Below, piece after piece: positions 26,119-35,309 of a DNA stretch of 64,000 bases (positions are counted from its first letter, which is position 1; every line of letters begins with the position of its first letter). The notes beneath the pieces were generated by a model that saw only the letters and a list, made by a program, of their open reading frames with translations, had not been told where the DNA came from and did no database searches. The stretch is from Haloarcula amylolytica JCM 13557 (GTDB taxonomy: Archaea > Halobacteriota > Halobacteria > Halobacteriales > Haloarculaceae). The stretch spans positions 264,100-328,099 of the forward strand of contig NZ_AOLW01000035.1 in NCBI RefSeq assembly GCF_000336615.1, given 5' to 3'. A program made the position numbers and the translations under genes.

Positions 26119-27111
26119 GTGCAGACTAATATACACGAGTGGCTACGTACCCTTACAGGAGACCAAGTAGATGGGGGCGAGGAGGGACTCCGATATTTTT
26201 TAGGTGGAGCTTATAATGGCCTATATTTCTCACTGACCACTCAGTACCCTCTCGGCACGAACATCTATGAAAAAAAGTGGGATTTACTGATCGTACTAGA
26301 CGCCTGTCGTGTAGACGCGTTGCGGGAAGTCGCACCCGAATTTGAGTTTATCGACAGGGTTGATAGCGTGTGGTCCACAGGAAGCTCTTCTCATGAGTGG
26401 TTGTGTAAAACCTTCACCCAGGAACACGCAGACGAGATCTCCGACACAGTATATCTCTCTACGAATCCGCATACTCAGCCGACATTTAAAGACGGGAAAC
26501 GGCCACCGCGCAAGTACGTTGTGCCGGTTACTTGGGCAGATTGGAACGTAGTGGACGAAAGCCAGTTCAAACTCCTGAAACAGCTTTCTCGCCACCACAG
26601 GTACGAGGACTCCTTCGATACGATCCCGCCGAATATCGTGACCGACCAAGCGATTCTTGCGGGACGAAAGCTCGACTTCGAGCGGATGATTCTTCACTAT
26701 TATCAACCACACCGTCCGCATGTGGCATCCGCATACAGGGAACAGCGGGATATCACTGACGCTGAGGATCATCCATGGGAAGCTATCGAACGTGGGGAGA
26801 TATCCAAGCAAGAGGCTTGGGAGAATTATCTGGATAACCTTCGACTAGTCCTTGGCTCAATCCGTCGCCTTCTCGGTAACATAGATGCGGAGCGGGTCGC
26901 CATCACTGCTGACCACGGTGAGTTGTTCGGAGAGATGAAACAGTACGGACATCCGGAGGGGATACCACACCCTCATCTCAAAAAGGTCCCATGGGCTATT
27001 ACATCTGCCACAGATCAAAAAACCAGCAACCCGTGCGCGAGCGTTGCAGAACAAGAAAAACCATCGAAGTCAGACGTCGAGGATCGTCTAAAGCATCTTG
27101 GATATATATAA
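26119..27111 (+). CDS. Sulfatase-fold (alkaline phosphatase superfamily) protein
   Basis: A 330-residue protein of the sulfatase/phosphoglycerol transferase superfamily. LLIVLDACRVDALRE puts the first metal Asp at residue 61; STGSSSHEWL follows where the nucleophile normally sits; ITADHGELFGE near the C-terminus is the second metal site. There is no signal peptide or membrane helix, so it appears cytoplasmic. Relatives are frequent in haloarchaeal glycan clusters and may move or remove sulfate or phosphate groups. The start is a GTG at 26119. No sulfatase-type Cys/Ser-X-Pro-X-Arg motif is seen, so classical arylsulfatase activity is doubtful. Confidence 0.75.
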   Translation: MQTNIHEWLRTLTGDQVDGGEEGLRYFLGGAYNGLYFSLTTQYPLGTNIYEKKWDLLIVLDACRVDALREVAPEFEFIDRVDSVWSTGSSSHEWLCKTFTQEHADEISDTVYLSTNPHTQPTFKDGKRPPRKYVVPVTWADWNVVDESQFKLLKQLSRHHRYEDSFDTIPPNIVTDQAILAGRKLDFERMILHYYQPHRPHVASAYREQRDITDAEDHPWEAIERGEISKQEAWENYLDNLRLVLGSIRRLLGNIDAERVAITADHGELFGEMKQYGHPEGIPHPHLKKVPWAITSATDQKTSNPCASVAEQEKPSKSDVEDRLKHLGYI

Positions 27112-27556
27112 TGTCTATCCTTGCTGATTGTTGAAGAGCTGAATTATTCGTTTCAGGCGATTTTCGACTGTTAGGTCAGTAGTGGGGACTATCAAATGGT
27201 AAGTATGCAGTTCACAAGATTTTGTATCGAATAACCAGATACCTATATAAAGTAACAATTTATAATACCATAGTCGGGTCGAATTCGGTACAGCATGTTA
27301 AGAGCGAACTACTTTGAGAAGGAAGTCGTTACTGGGGCAGGAAATCAGTGTGAAACGAGCAAAGTGAATTCGGGGAGATACGGCCGTCTCAGCCCGAGAA
27401 ATACCATTAAGGAACTATTTACCGAGCGAAAAACGGTAACAGTAGAACCGGTCGTGAGAAATTCACTTGGAAAGATCGCAACCACTACCGCCGAGGCGTG
27501 GATGGGTTCTGACAACAGGGCAGACAAGTCTGAGGAGACTAACCGGGAGGTTTCCA
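27112..27556. other. 445-bp leader region before the beta-helix gene
   Basis: A TATA-like CCTATATAAAG lies near 27242-27252 and a second (ATTTATAAT) near 27260. The beta-helix start at 27557 has an excellent ribosome binding site GGGAGG at 27545-27550, so the transcript probably carries a leader of about 280 bases. A doubtful 89-codon frame occupies much of it (27295-27564). Confidence 0.45.
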
Positions 27557-27564
27557 ATGAGTAG
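27295..27564 (+). CDS. Doubtful 89-residue ORF overlapping the beta-helix start
   Basis: The frame opens 40-50 bases after a TATA-like box and overlaps the next start by eight bases (ATGAGTAG). The predicted protein (start MLRANYFEKEVVTGAG, end EETNREVSNE) has no signal peptide, membrane helix or motif, and is less acidic than its neighbours. It could be a translated leader or merely untranslated RNA. Kept because of its position only. Confidence 0.25.
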   Translation: MLRANYFEKEVVTGAGNQCETSKVNSGRYGRLSPRNTIKELFTERKTVTVEPVVRNSLGKIATTTAEAWMGSDNRADKSEETNREVSNE

Positions 27565-30424
27565 ACCAGCCTACGTGCCCGATAGTGCTGAAGACATCAC
27601 GAATCACGGTGTTGGTCGCGATCACAACCCGAATGATCCAGACCTCTCTGCCGCACGAGAAGTTTTAAACGCGCTTCATAGTGCTATGGACGCTGCTGGT
27701 CCGAACGGATCGATATTTGTTCCGGAAGGGGCCTACTACTTCGGTAGTGAGGACGTCTACTCCCTCATCAATCTGGGTGGAAGTCAGCCACGTGGCATCT
27801 CAGTTTACGGCGAGGGGCCTGCTAAGTCCACACTTGCAGTGACTGAACACATGGATCCTGCGGTTATCTCGAACCAGACGGCGTTTATCTACGACGGGGA
27901 CGCAGACCATGGGGATGTCGAGATTCGTGGGCTTACGCTGGACGTAAACGCTCCCAATCTGGGCGATCTCAACCAGCACAGCGGCGGAGCAGATGGGTTC
28001 TCGCTTGCTGGTGATCCACTATCGTTCTCGCTATACAATGTTCGGATTACGGACACCTATACGCGGGGTATTAGATGCAGGCAGTACCTCTCATCCGCGA
28101 AATACTGTACCTTCGACCGGATCGGCATCGAATATCACAAAGACAGCGGATCAAATACACATCCGTTTGACTCGCTGCAGACGCCGAAAGGCAGCACCAC
28201 TGTCATCGAAAACTGTAAAATAAAGAACTGTCCGGGCAGTGCAATAAATATTCGATACGGTGACGGAACCTACCGAATCCGGAACGTGTACGCCGCTGGG
28301 ACAGGTAGTCAGTTCCTCAAACTCTCCGCCGGAGAGAGGGTCGAACTGCGCCGCATCAACCACACAGCATACACAGCGGAACTGGAATCGCTGCTCCCGG
28401 ACGAGCCGAACGATGGATTCCTGGGTCGACACTTCATCCAGAGCCTGGGGGATCGTGGGGACACCAGCGTCACATTGGATATGGAACAAGTGTCGACGAA
28501 GAACCACACTTCGTATGCATTCCAAGTCCGTGATTCGGTGGGCGGCCCATCTGACATCACATGGATCGGCGATAGGATCGCGTTCGCCGGTTCGAACATG
28601 TACACTGATGATGAGGTCATCCGCGACCGACAGGGGGCAGCGTTCAAGAACGTTGATGTTGGCGAGATATCGGTTCACGACACCGATGCGAAGGTGTTTG
28701 AAACCGAGGACTCGTACGGCTCTATCGCCACGCTCTCCACGGGTGACGTCGGTAGTGTCGGAAGTATGGGGGACATCAATGTAGGCAGTCACCTCTCTGG
28801 AGGGAGCCAGCTGAATGTGGATGTCCCAAGCGAGGACGAGGTAGGAGTGAAGAGCCAGAGTAGTACAGAGGAGGAAACGACTACTACTGAGACCGTAGAC
28901 GACTCACAGAACGACCTCCCAGACTGGACAGCCCGGTGGGGCGGTGACCCTTCGGATTGGTCAGTCGTCTCGAATGATTCAACAACGGGCGACGCATATG
29001 TCGAGTTCAGTGCCAGCTCAGTTAATTCGCATGCAATGTCTTGGGACGATGTCGGTGAAAATACCGATATCGAGGTACTTGGACTGGTCCGTGTCAGCTC
29101 GGAAGACAGCGATGGCGACGGCTGGGGCCGTTTGATCGGCCGGGGAGGCACCGACGCCAGCGGAAACATGGTCGGTTATTCGGCCTGGTTTGTTCGAAGC
29201 GATGGGAGCGTCAAGCTCCGAGTTGAGAAGGACTTCAATGGGTCACAAACCACACTTGGCGAAACTGTAGCCAATTCAAACCCCCTTGATGAATGGAGCT
29301 ATCTCCGGCTCCGTATCAATGGTTCATCTGTGCAAGCCAAAAACTGGAGCTATGGCGCAACCGAGCCTGATTCGTGGGACATAGACGTAACTGACGGGGA
29401 CGTCACTAATCCGGGATGGACTGGGATCGGCTCTTGGTCGAGTGACACTCAGATGTTTGACTTCTTCAGCGTCGGTACCAGCGGTGAACCAGCCAGGCTC
29501 GACGACGCCAGGCCGGAAATCGCGTGGCAACAGCCCCTTTCTGAAGAAACAGTAGACGGTACAGTCACCTTGAAAATCAGCGTAACTGATGCCGAAGACG
29601 CTGCTGGCACCCCCACCGTCGAATATCGCGTCGACGGTGAGACGTGGTCGACTGCGTCGTTCAACTCGGATACGGGATACTATGAGGCCAGCTGGGACAC
29701 CTCAGGGCTATCAGACGGAACCCACACGCTTGATGCCACGGTGACCGACTCAGCCGGGAACACCGATTCGAGCAGCATTACCGTTACCACTGACAATAGT
29801 GGGGCCAGTCCTGTTGTCAACGGTCTATCTGTTTCACAGGTCGAGACAGATACTACGGATGCGGCCTTTGCGATTGACTGGGAGGTCAGCGATTCGGACG
29901 GAGATCTCTCAACCGTCGATCTGGGCCTGTACGATGAAACCAACAACGAGCAGGAAAATACGAAGAGTGTTGATGTCTCGGGTGGCTCAGCTACAGGAAC
30001 AACGGATCTCACAGCGAGTGGAGACGACGGAACTGGAAACGAGTACACCATTGTGCTGACCGCGACAGACAATAATGGAAACGGCACGTCTGCTACCGCG
30101 TCAGCGTCCGCATCTGGTGACGGCTTGAAACCGCAGATCGGACGATTCAGTGTCTCTGAATCCCAAAAAGGTGACGGCAAAGCTAATATCACTGTCGTGT
30201 GGGACGTGCATAGTAGTGATAGCGAACTCCGGTCAGTTGACATCGATGTCGCTGATTCAGATGCCGTGGTAGAGAGCGTCCAGTGGGAAGTCAGCGGAAA
30301 TACGGCTTCAGACATCGATATGTTCAACATCGAGCAGGTCACCGAGAGCAACTACAGCATCGCACTCACAGTGGTCAATAGTAGCGGGAAGTCTGTCTCT
30401 ACAACCAAATCGGTAAGCGTCTAA
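27557..30424 (+). CDS. Large beta-helix protein with lectin-like and Ig-like C-terminal domains
   Basis: About 955 residues. Residues 1-400 are a right-handed parallel beta-helix of pectate-lyase type: IFVPEGAYYFGSEDVYS opens it and KIKNCPGSAINIRYGDGTY is one rung. A Thr/Glu-rich linker (TEEETTTTETVDD) leads to a concanavalin/LamG-like domain (about 450-650) and then three Ig-like or cadherin-like beta domains. A strong ribosome site GGGAGG precedes the ATG at 27557. It lacks the N-terminal twin-arginine and membrane region that the paralogue at 32590-34137 has, which is odd for a cell-surface architecture. Likely role: binding or cleaving envelope polysaccharide. Confidence 0.8.
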   Translation: MSRPAYVPDSAEDITNHGVGRDHNPNDPDLSAAREVLNALHSAMDAAGPNGSIFVPEGAYYFGSEDVYSLINLGGSQPRGISVYGEGPAKSTLAVTEHMDPAVISNQTAFIYDGDADHGDVEIRGLTLDVNAPNLGDLNQHSGGADGFSLAGDPLSFSLYNVRITDTYTRGIRCRQYLSSAKYCTFDRIGIEYHKDSGSNTHPFDSLQTPKGSTTVIENCKIKNCPGSAINIRYGDGTYRIRNVYAAGTGSQFLKLSAGERVELRRINHTAYTAELESLLPDEPNDGFLGRHFIQSLGDRGDTSVTLDMEQVSTKNHTSYAFQVRDSVGGPSDITWIGDRIAFAGSNMYTDDEVIRDRQGAAFKNVDVGEISVHDTDAKVFETEDSYGSIATLSTGDVGSVGSMGDINVGSHLSGGSQLNVDVPSEDEVGVKSQSSTEEETTTTETVDDSQNDLPDWTARWGGDPSDWSVVSNDSTTGDAYVEFSASSVNSHAMSWDDVGENTDIEVLGLVRVSSEDSDGDGWGRLIGRGGTDASGNMVGYSAWFVRSDGSVKLRVEKDFNGSQTTLGETVANSNPLDEWSYLRLRINGSSVQAKNWSYGATEPDSWDIDVTDGDVTNPGWTGIGSWSSDTQMFDFFSVGTSGEPARLDDARPEIAWQQPLSEETVDGTVTLKISVTDAEDAAGTPTVEYRVDGETWSTASFNSDTGYYEASWDTSGLSDGTHTLDATVTDSAGNTDSSSITVTTDNSGASPVVNGLSVSQVETDTTDAAFAIDWEVSDSDGDLSTVDLGLYDETNNEQENTKSVDVSGGSATGTTDLTASGDDGTGNEYTIVLTATDNNGNGTSATASASASGDGLKPQIGRFSVSESQKGDGKANITVVWDVHSSDSELRSVDIDVADSDAVVESVQWEVSGNTASDIDMFNIEQVTESNYSIALTVVNSSGKSVSTTKSVSV

Positions 30425-30681
30425 CAGCGGGACACACTGTCATTCGTCTCGTATCTCCGCGATAATCTGTGTGGGATGTAGGCTCTGTTTGCATTTTTCT
30501 CGGAAGAACAATAAAACGCTACAGTACAGGATAGGCGCTCCAAAACAGGTTAGGAGCGCACTAACAATCATATTGACCATTCTATGGGCGTACAATACAA
30601 ATGGTGCATACGTTCTCGACGAATACTAGACCGGTCGATACAGATATCAATTCGCTGGGCAACACCTGTGGGTAACAATTC

Positions 30682-32490
30682 ATGAGTGAAAACTCCGAAC
30701 AGACCGTTTTCACTCACTCGAGAACTACGGGAGCCATTGCAGTTGTCGGTGTCCTGCTACTTTCGATATCAACGGCTATTGCGGTAATTTCCCCTCCAGC
30801 CACCGAGTACGAGATATCGCTCTACGAATCATATCCGACTTCATTCTGGGGTTGTATCATCGGGTCTCTGTTTTCCGGGTCACTGTTGATATTTCGAAGC
30901 ATCGGGAATTCGAACGAACGGTCGTGGGTCTTCGGCACTTCACTTATGTTGGCTACCGACGCGTTACTGCTACTGATGCCTCTCATACGGGGATATGTGA
31001 TGTACGGAGATGCCGACCCGCTGACGCACCTCGGATACGTACAGGACATCGTCAACACAGGCACTACTGGGGCTAACATCTACCCTCTCGCTCACCTGCT
31101 TGTGCTCGCTACTGCCGACGCTACTGGACTGGAGGCTATGACATTAGCGATGCTGACGCCGGTGATTTTTTCCGCGGTATATTTTGGAGGAATGGTTTAC
31201 CTCTTGTTTCAGGTAGCCGATTCGCGAAGTGGTTTCCTTCTGGGTCTCCCCTTCGTCTTGCTACCAATACTTGGATACAGCCATTCGCTGTTTCGTCCAT
31301 TCGACTTTAGCATCCTGTTGATCCCGGTTGTTTTGTACCTCTTTTTCAAGAGCCAGCGGCATCCTACTCCTGCAATTAGAGCGGTTCTGGTACTCACACT
31401 CCTGAGTACTCTCCTCTATCACCCGCTAACCGCTGTGTTCGTTACAGCAATCTTTATGCTGTACTATATTGTTCAGTATATTCCAAGAATACAGACGATA
31501 TATCAGAGTCCGACGAGCGCCTTTGGGCTCTCGCTTGCGGTTATCATGAGTTGGTACTCGAATTTCCCTGGCGTTATACTGCGGTTCGATACTATCTATC
31601 GTGTCCTCTTCGGGTCGGATAGCAGCGATGCACCCGTTCAGGCGTACGCCCAAACTGCACAGGAGGCCACACCATCCCTGATCGATATTGTTCAGTTCAT
31701 TACGTTCAGATTTGGGACCGAAATGGTACTGTTTGGTCTTGGCGGGGGCCTGTTCGGAGTCGCTCTTCTGTTCGGTCTTAAAAAGGGAGACGTGCTGGAC
31801 ACGCGGACCACTATGATGGGGGCAGTTGTAGGCGTGTTCGGCACTAGTGGACTCTTGTTCCTTCTTCTCGACCTGATCGTCACACAGGAGCGCCCCTGGC
31901 AGGTGGCCAAAATTGGCGCGGTGCTTTTGCTTGGACCCTTGTTCCACATAATTCGGATCCGCCTCGGGCAACCCAGCCGGTCGTTACTTGCCCGCAGCAC
32001 AAAGCCAGCGATCACTCTTACAGTATTGGTACTCATTGTACTGTCCACGCTCACACTGTTTCCATCACCGCTGTCAGGAATGACTAACGACCAGGTCACA
32101 GCGATGGAAGTCGAGGGCAGCGAGTGGCTCACCGAACACGAGACCGGAAACAGAGAGCTCTATCATTTCGATATAGAGTACCGACGGTTCCACCACGCAG
32201 AACACGGTGTGAGCGAAGGGCTACCATTCTGGGAGGTGTTTCTCCCACCCCATTTCAATTACACAACCAGTCAGTACTTCGGCCAGAACTACGGTAGCGG
32301 TAAGTACGTGATGATCAACAGAAAAGGCCGAATCTTCTATCAGGAGACGTACCCGGATTATCCGCAGCGGTGGAAATACACGTCACAGGATTTCCAGCGT
32401 TTTAATCGGGACAGAACAGTTGACCGATCCTACGACAACGGTGATATCAGGATCTATCTGGCTAACGGAACCAAGATGGAGGGGACGTAG
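30682..32490 (+). CDS. Multi-spanning GT-C-like membrane protein
   Basis: A 602-residue protein with about twelve membrane helices up to residue 465 and a hydrophilic C-terminal domain of about 130 residues. The first large outside loop holds YGDADPLTHLGYVQDIVNTG, an acidic motif placed as in GT-C glycosyltransferases and oligosaccharyl transferases, which use lipid-phosphate sugar donors. The following NIYPLAHLL fits the same family of archaeal membrane proteins. It may be the polymerase or a late transferase acting outside the cell. Catalytic assignment is inference; no Wzy or AglB WWDXG motif is present. Confidence 0.7.
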   Translation: MSENSEQTVFTHSRTTGAIAVVGVLLLSISTAIAVISPPATEYEISLYESYPTSFWGCIIGSLFSGSLLIFRSIGNSNERSWVFGTSLMLATDALLLLMPLIRGYVMYGDADPLTHLGYVQDIVNTGTTGANIYPLAHLLVLATADATGLEAMTLAMLTPVIFSAVYFGGMVYLLFQVADSRSGFLLGLPFVLLPILGYSHSLFRPFDFSILLIPVVLYLFFKSQRHPTPAIRAVLVLTLLSTLLYHPLTAVFVTAIFMLYYIVQYIPRIQTIYQSPTSAFGLSLAVIMSWYSNFPGVILRFDTIYRVLFGSDSSDAPVQAYAQTAQEATPSLIDIVQFITFRFGTEMVLFGLGGGLFGVALLFGLKKGDVLDTRTTMMGAVVGVFGTSGLLFLLLDLIVTQERPWQVAKIGAVLLLGPLFHIIRIRLGQPSRSLLARSTKPAITLTVLVLIVLSTLTLFPSPLSGMTNDQVTAMEVEGSEWLTEHETGNRELYHFDIEYRRFHHAEHGVSEGLPFWEVFLPPHFNYTTSQYFGQNYGSGKYVMINRKGRIFYQETYPDYPQRWKYTSQDFQRFNRDRTVDRSYDNGDIRIYLANGTKMEGT

Positions 32491-32589
32491 CAAAACCACT
32501 ACAGGATCGAATCCTGTCTGAGTATGCCAGACTGGATTTTCTCATTCAATTTAATTGCCACTTCAATCACCTCCTGAACAGGAGTTGGA

Positions 32590-34137
32590 TCACCTCTTCC
32601 GGTTACCCGAATTTACGGTTACGTCTTCACCGGAGGCGACTGAGCTCACTCCTACCTCTTTTATGCTGGGAACCGATGGACTGAAGCGTTCTTGGCCTTG
32701 GTTGTTTGCGTTGATGGTAACGTCACCTGCGTTCCCAATTCCATCTGTGTTGGAGTGGTTGAATGTATCTATCGTGCCTTGAGAACTGGTGAACATGAAT
32801 GCCTTAGCCTTCGAATTGTGTATAGATAGCCGATCAATGTCGATGTTGGAGAACTTCCCAACGCCATGGTCGCGAATGACTGCCTCGTCCCGAACACGGT
32901 TGGTATTATAAATCGCAATCATGTCTCCCTTCCATATCACGTTCATCGGGCCATCTCCGATGGCGTCCTGTGCTTGGAACGCGTAATCAGACATGTCTCT
33001 AGAGAGAACGTTGTCCATGATGACGGTCGTCGGAGTGGTTCCTCGGTTCCCGAGGTTATTAATGAAAAACCGGCCGTGGAAATCGGGCCCGATATCCCGC
33101 TTATCGACCTTCTGCTCTAAAGAGGGGGTGTTCGCTCTGTGATAGATGTTTTTCAGTTCTATGACCTTGCCCGCGGACATTTTACACAGCCCAGACCCCG
33201 TACCACTGATATAGCAGTTGTGAATTTTGGTGACTCCATCGCCAAATCTAATATTGATCGCGTTTCCGGCACAGTCGATGAAACAGCTGTTCTTGACAGT
33301 AAACTCGTCGCCTGCCTGCGGTCGGACAGAGATATGGTGAGAGTTCGATTTTCCGTTGGTCGCGTTGTGGCGCCCGATTCCGTTATCCTGGAACGTACAG
33401 TTTGTGACTGATCTGAGGACAGCACGGCCACGAACCCCCGCTAAATGCCACCCTCGTATCCATGCGCGCTTGAGATGGAAATTACCGTTTTTCGACATTT
33501 GGAGTCCCCAGGAGCCCCCGTTGTTCTCGGCGAGTCCGCTGACGTTTTCGTAGTTCCCGTCCAGTTTGACATCTGCGATCTCGACGGTCCCGTGATCGTA
33601 TCCGTCGTACCAGATAAAGCCGCTCTGGTTTGGACGATTTTCACCAGAAGCGTGTCTGGTAATTGCCAATGTTGATTTGTTCGCCCCCTCTCCGATGATA
33701 GAAATACCAGCAGGCACGGTTTCACCGAACTCCACGTACGGGCTATAGCCTGAATCGTCACCGCCAAAATAGTACTCTCCTTCAGGAACAAATATTGTTC
33801 CTCCATGGCCGGCAGCCCTTGCAGCCTTGAGAATGGCGTTGAGATTTCGCTTCGCTGCTGCCGCACTGAGATCGTTCGGATTCGGCTCCGAACCGTAGTC
33901 ACTGATATTTTCGGCGTCTTGGACTACTTCTGGCTCATCAGTCGGTCCCGTGGGCGTTGCAGTCTGCTGAACCGACGCCTTAGCAGACTTTTCAGTCCTG
34001 CTCCCGTCTGGTGGTTCACCAGCACCCCTATCGAAACCCGGTAACCAGGTGTAGAGTAGGCCTGTGATGATAGTCACTATACTTCCAACGAAAGCGATAA
34101 GTCTGCGTCGACTGACCTCCCCAGAGCCACTTGTCAT
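32590..34137 (-). CDS. Exported beta-helix protein (paralogue of the 27.6-kb gene)
   Basis: A 515-residue protein with an N-terminal region VSRRRLIAFVGSIVTIITGL, a twin-arginine-like motif plus hydrophobic segment with no lipobox Cys, so it is a membrane-anchored or cleaved export signal. After a Pro/Thr/Glu-rich linker, residues about 85-480 form a parallel beta-helix. Matching segments with the other copy include GTIFVPEGEYYFGGDDSGYS, CAGNAINIRFGDGVTKIHNC and SAGKVIELKNIYH. It lacks the lectin-like and Ig-like domains. A TATA-like ATATATCGG lies about 30 bases upstream. Likely a surface polysaccharide-acting enzyme or binding protein. Confidence 0.82.
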   Translation of the reverse strand: MTSGSGEVSRRRLIAFVGSIVTIITGLLYTWLPGFDRGAGEPPDGSRTEKSAKASVQQTATPTGPTDEPEVVQDAENISDYGSEPNPNDLSAAAAKRNLNAILKAARAAGHGGTIFVPEGEYYFGGDDSGYSPYVEFGETVPAGISIIGEGANKSTLAITRHASGENRPNQSGFIWYDGYDHGTVEIADVKLDGNYENVSGLAENNGGSWGLQMSKNGNFHLKRAWIRGWHLAGVRGRAVLRSVTNCTFQDNGIGRHNATNGKSNSHHISVRPQAGDEFTVKNSCFIDCAGNAINIRFGDGVTKIHNCYISGTGSGLCKMSAGKVIELKNIYHRANTPSLEQKVDKRDIGPDFHGRFFINNLGNRGTTPTTVIMDNVLSRDMSDYAFQAQDAIGDGPMNVIWKGDMIAIYNTNRVRDEAVIRDHGVGKFSNIDIDRLSIHNSKAKAFMFTSSQGTIDTFNHSNTDGIGNAGDVTINANNQGQERFSPSVPSIKEVGVSSVASGEDVTVNSGNRKR

Positions 34138-34592
34138 ATCAAATATGCGAGAGTTGTGATACCCGATATATTGGATCGATTGGAGTGGTACAAACGATGG
34201 AGGAACGTGATCATTGCTCTCGTCTCAAGGTAATATGCTCGGGACATTAGTATAGGCTTCCTACATAGAAACTCGAATAAAGTCCTCAGTCCTATCTTTC
34301 GCATTCCCTTCGACGGGAGCCAAACTCACTTTCAAAATTCAAATGCTGGTTTTAAATACACATGGCACGGTTGAGAGAGTTGCTGAGATGTACTGAAGCC
34401 TGAATAGCTTCCATCTTTGGTATAGTGGAAATGATATCGGTCAGTTATATTAATATCAAACGAAAGGCATACTTGGAATCCTCTTATGAGTTCTCCTCGA
34501 CTCTGGCCCATGCACCGGGGTCACTGTTCAGTTCAGAACAACGTTTTGCATCGCTCTGAGGCAACTCGTTAAACGAAGGACTGTAAGTTCCC
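34138..34592. other. 455-bp A+T-rich gap
   Basis: Holds the promoter of the beta-helix gene on its left side (element near 34165-34173). The rest contains no supported gene; stops are frequent in all frames. Confidence 0.4.
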
Positions 34593-34817
34593 TTACACGT
34601 ACTCACTAAAATCCGTCATGTGAGTGTTGCTCTCTTGACCGAACGAGGTACTTGCACCTAGACTCCCCACTCCGATGGCTGCGGTTATCGCTGCTAGCCC
34701 GAACTGGAAGAAAGATCTCCGGTTAAGATGAACTTTACCTCTCTCATTTGCTGTTAGAGTGGTTGTGCGTCCCGGAATCTTGTTATCGTCAGCAGTTGGT
34801 TTGTGCTTATCGGACAT
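34593..34817 (-). pseudogene. Orphan twin-arginine signal peptide ORF, probable remnant of an exported protein
   Basis: A 74-residue frame: about 32 polar residues, then NRRSFFQFG, a good twin-arginine motif, a hydrophobic stretch AAITAAIGVGSLGASTSFG and a possible cleavage site AxTSFG. Only about 14 residues follow (end MTDFSEYV) before a stop. An export signal with no mature domain suggests the 5' end of a secreted protein gene that lost its body. The upstream region shows no promoter of note. It could alternatively encode a genuine short exported peptide. Confidence 0.5.
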
Positions 34818-35309
34818 ACACATATGAGTGGAGTAGGTATATACTAATTAGCCGTTCTCACACGGTATAAACGTACTACGTGTGTCTTTACTTCCCATGT
34901 ACTTAGAGTAGTTATCAATTATACCCTCAAAACCCATCGACTTGATACGCAAGACAATTAGATATAATATGGTAATTGTATTATATTTACAGTAGGATAT
35001 AGTTACCGGGCGGGTCGGGGCGGGTTGATGTGGTTTAGAGGCTGAGATCTGCTATGTGCAGGTGGGGAGACCGGTTTACTCGAAACAAAGCAATGTTACA
35101 GACCGAGATAGAGCAACTTCAAGAGAACACATAACGGACTCAGCTTCGGCACGCCTCGGGAGTATCAGATGTATACTAATATTCCCGTCAAGGATACAGT
35201 GCAACGATTCGATGTCGATGAGCAGCGATAGGCCAACGGACACGGTACCATCGTCGAGATGGAGAGAAGCATCTAAGATTGGGACAGCCGCCGTACATAA
35301 TCCGCTCCG
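34818..35309. other. 492-bp gap upstream of the GT4/heparinase operon
   Basis: The left part is strongly A+T-rich (to about 35000); a G-rich stretch (GGGCGGGTCGGGGCGGG) follows near 35009-35025. A plus-strand frame from 35056 ends at the next gene's ATGA with no recognisable motif. I do not support a gene here. Confidence 0.4.
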
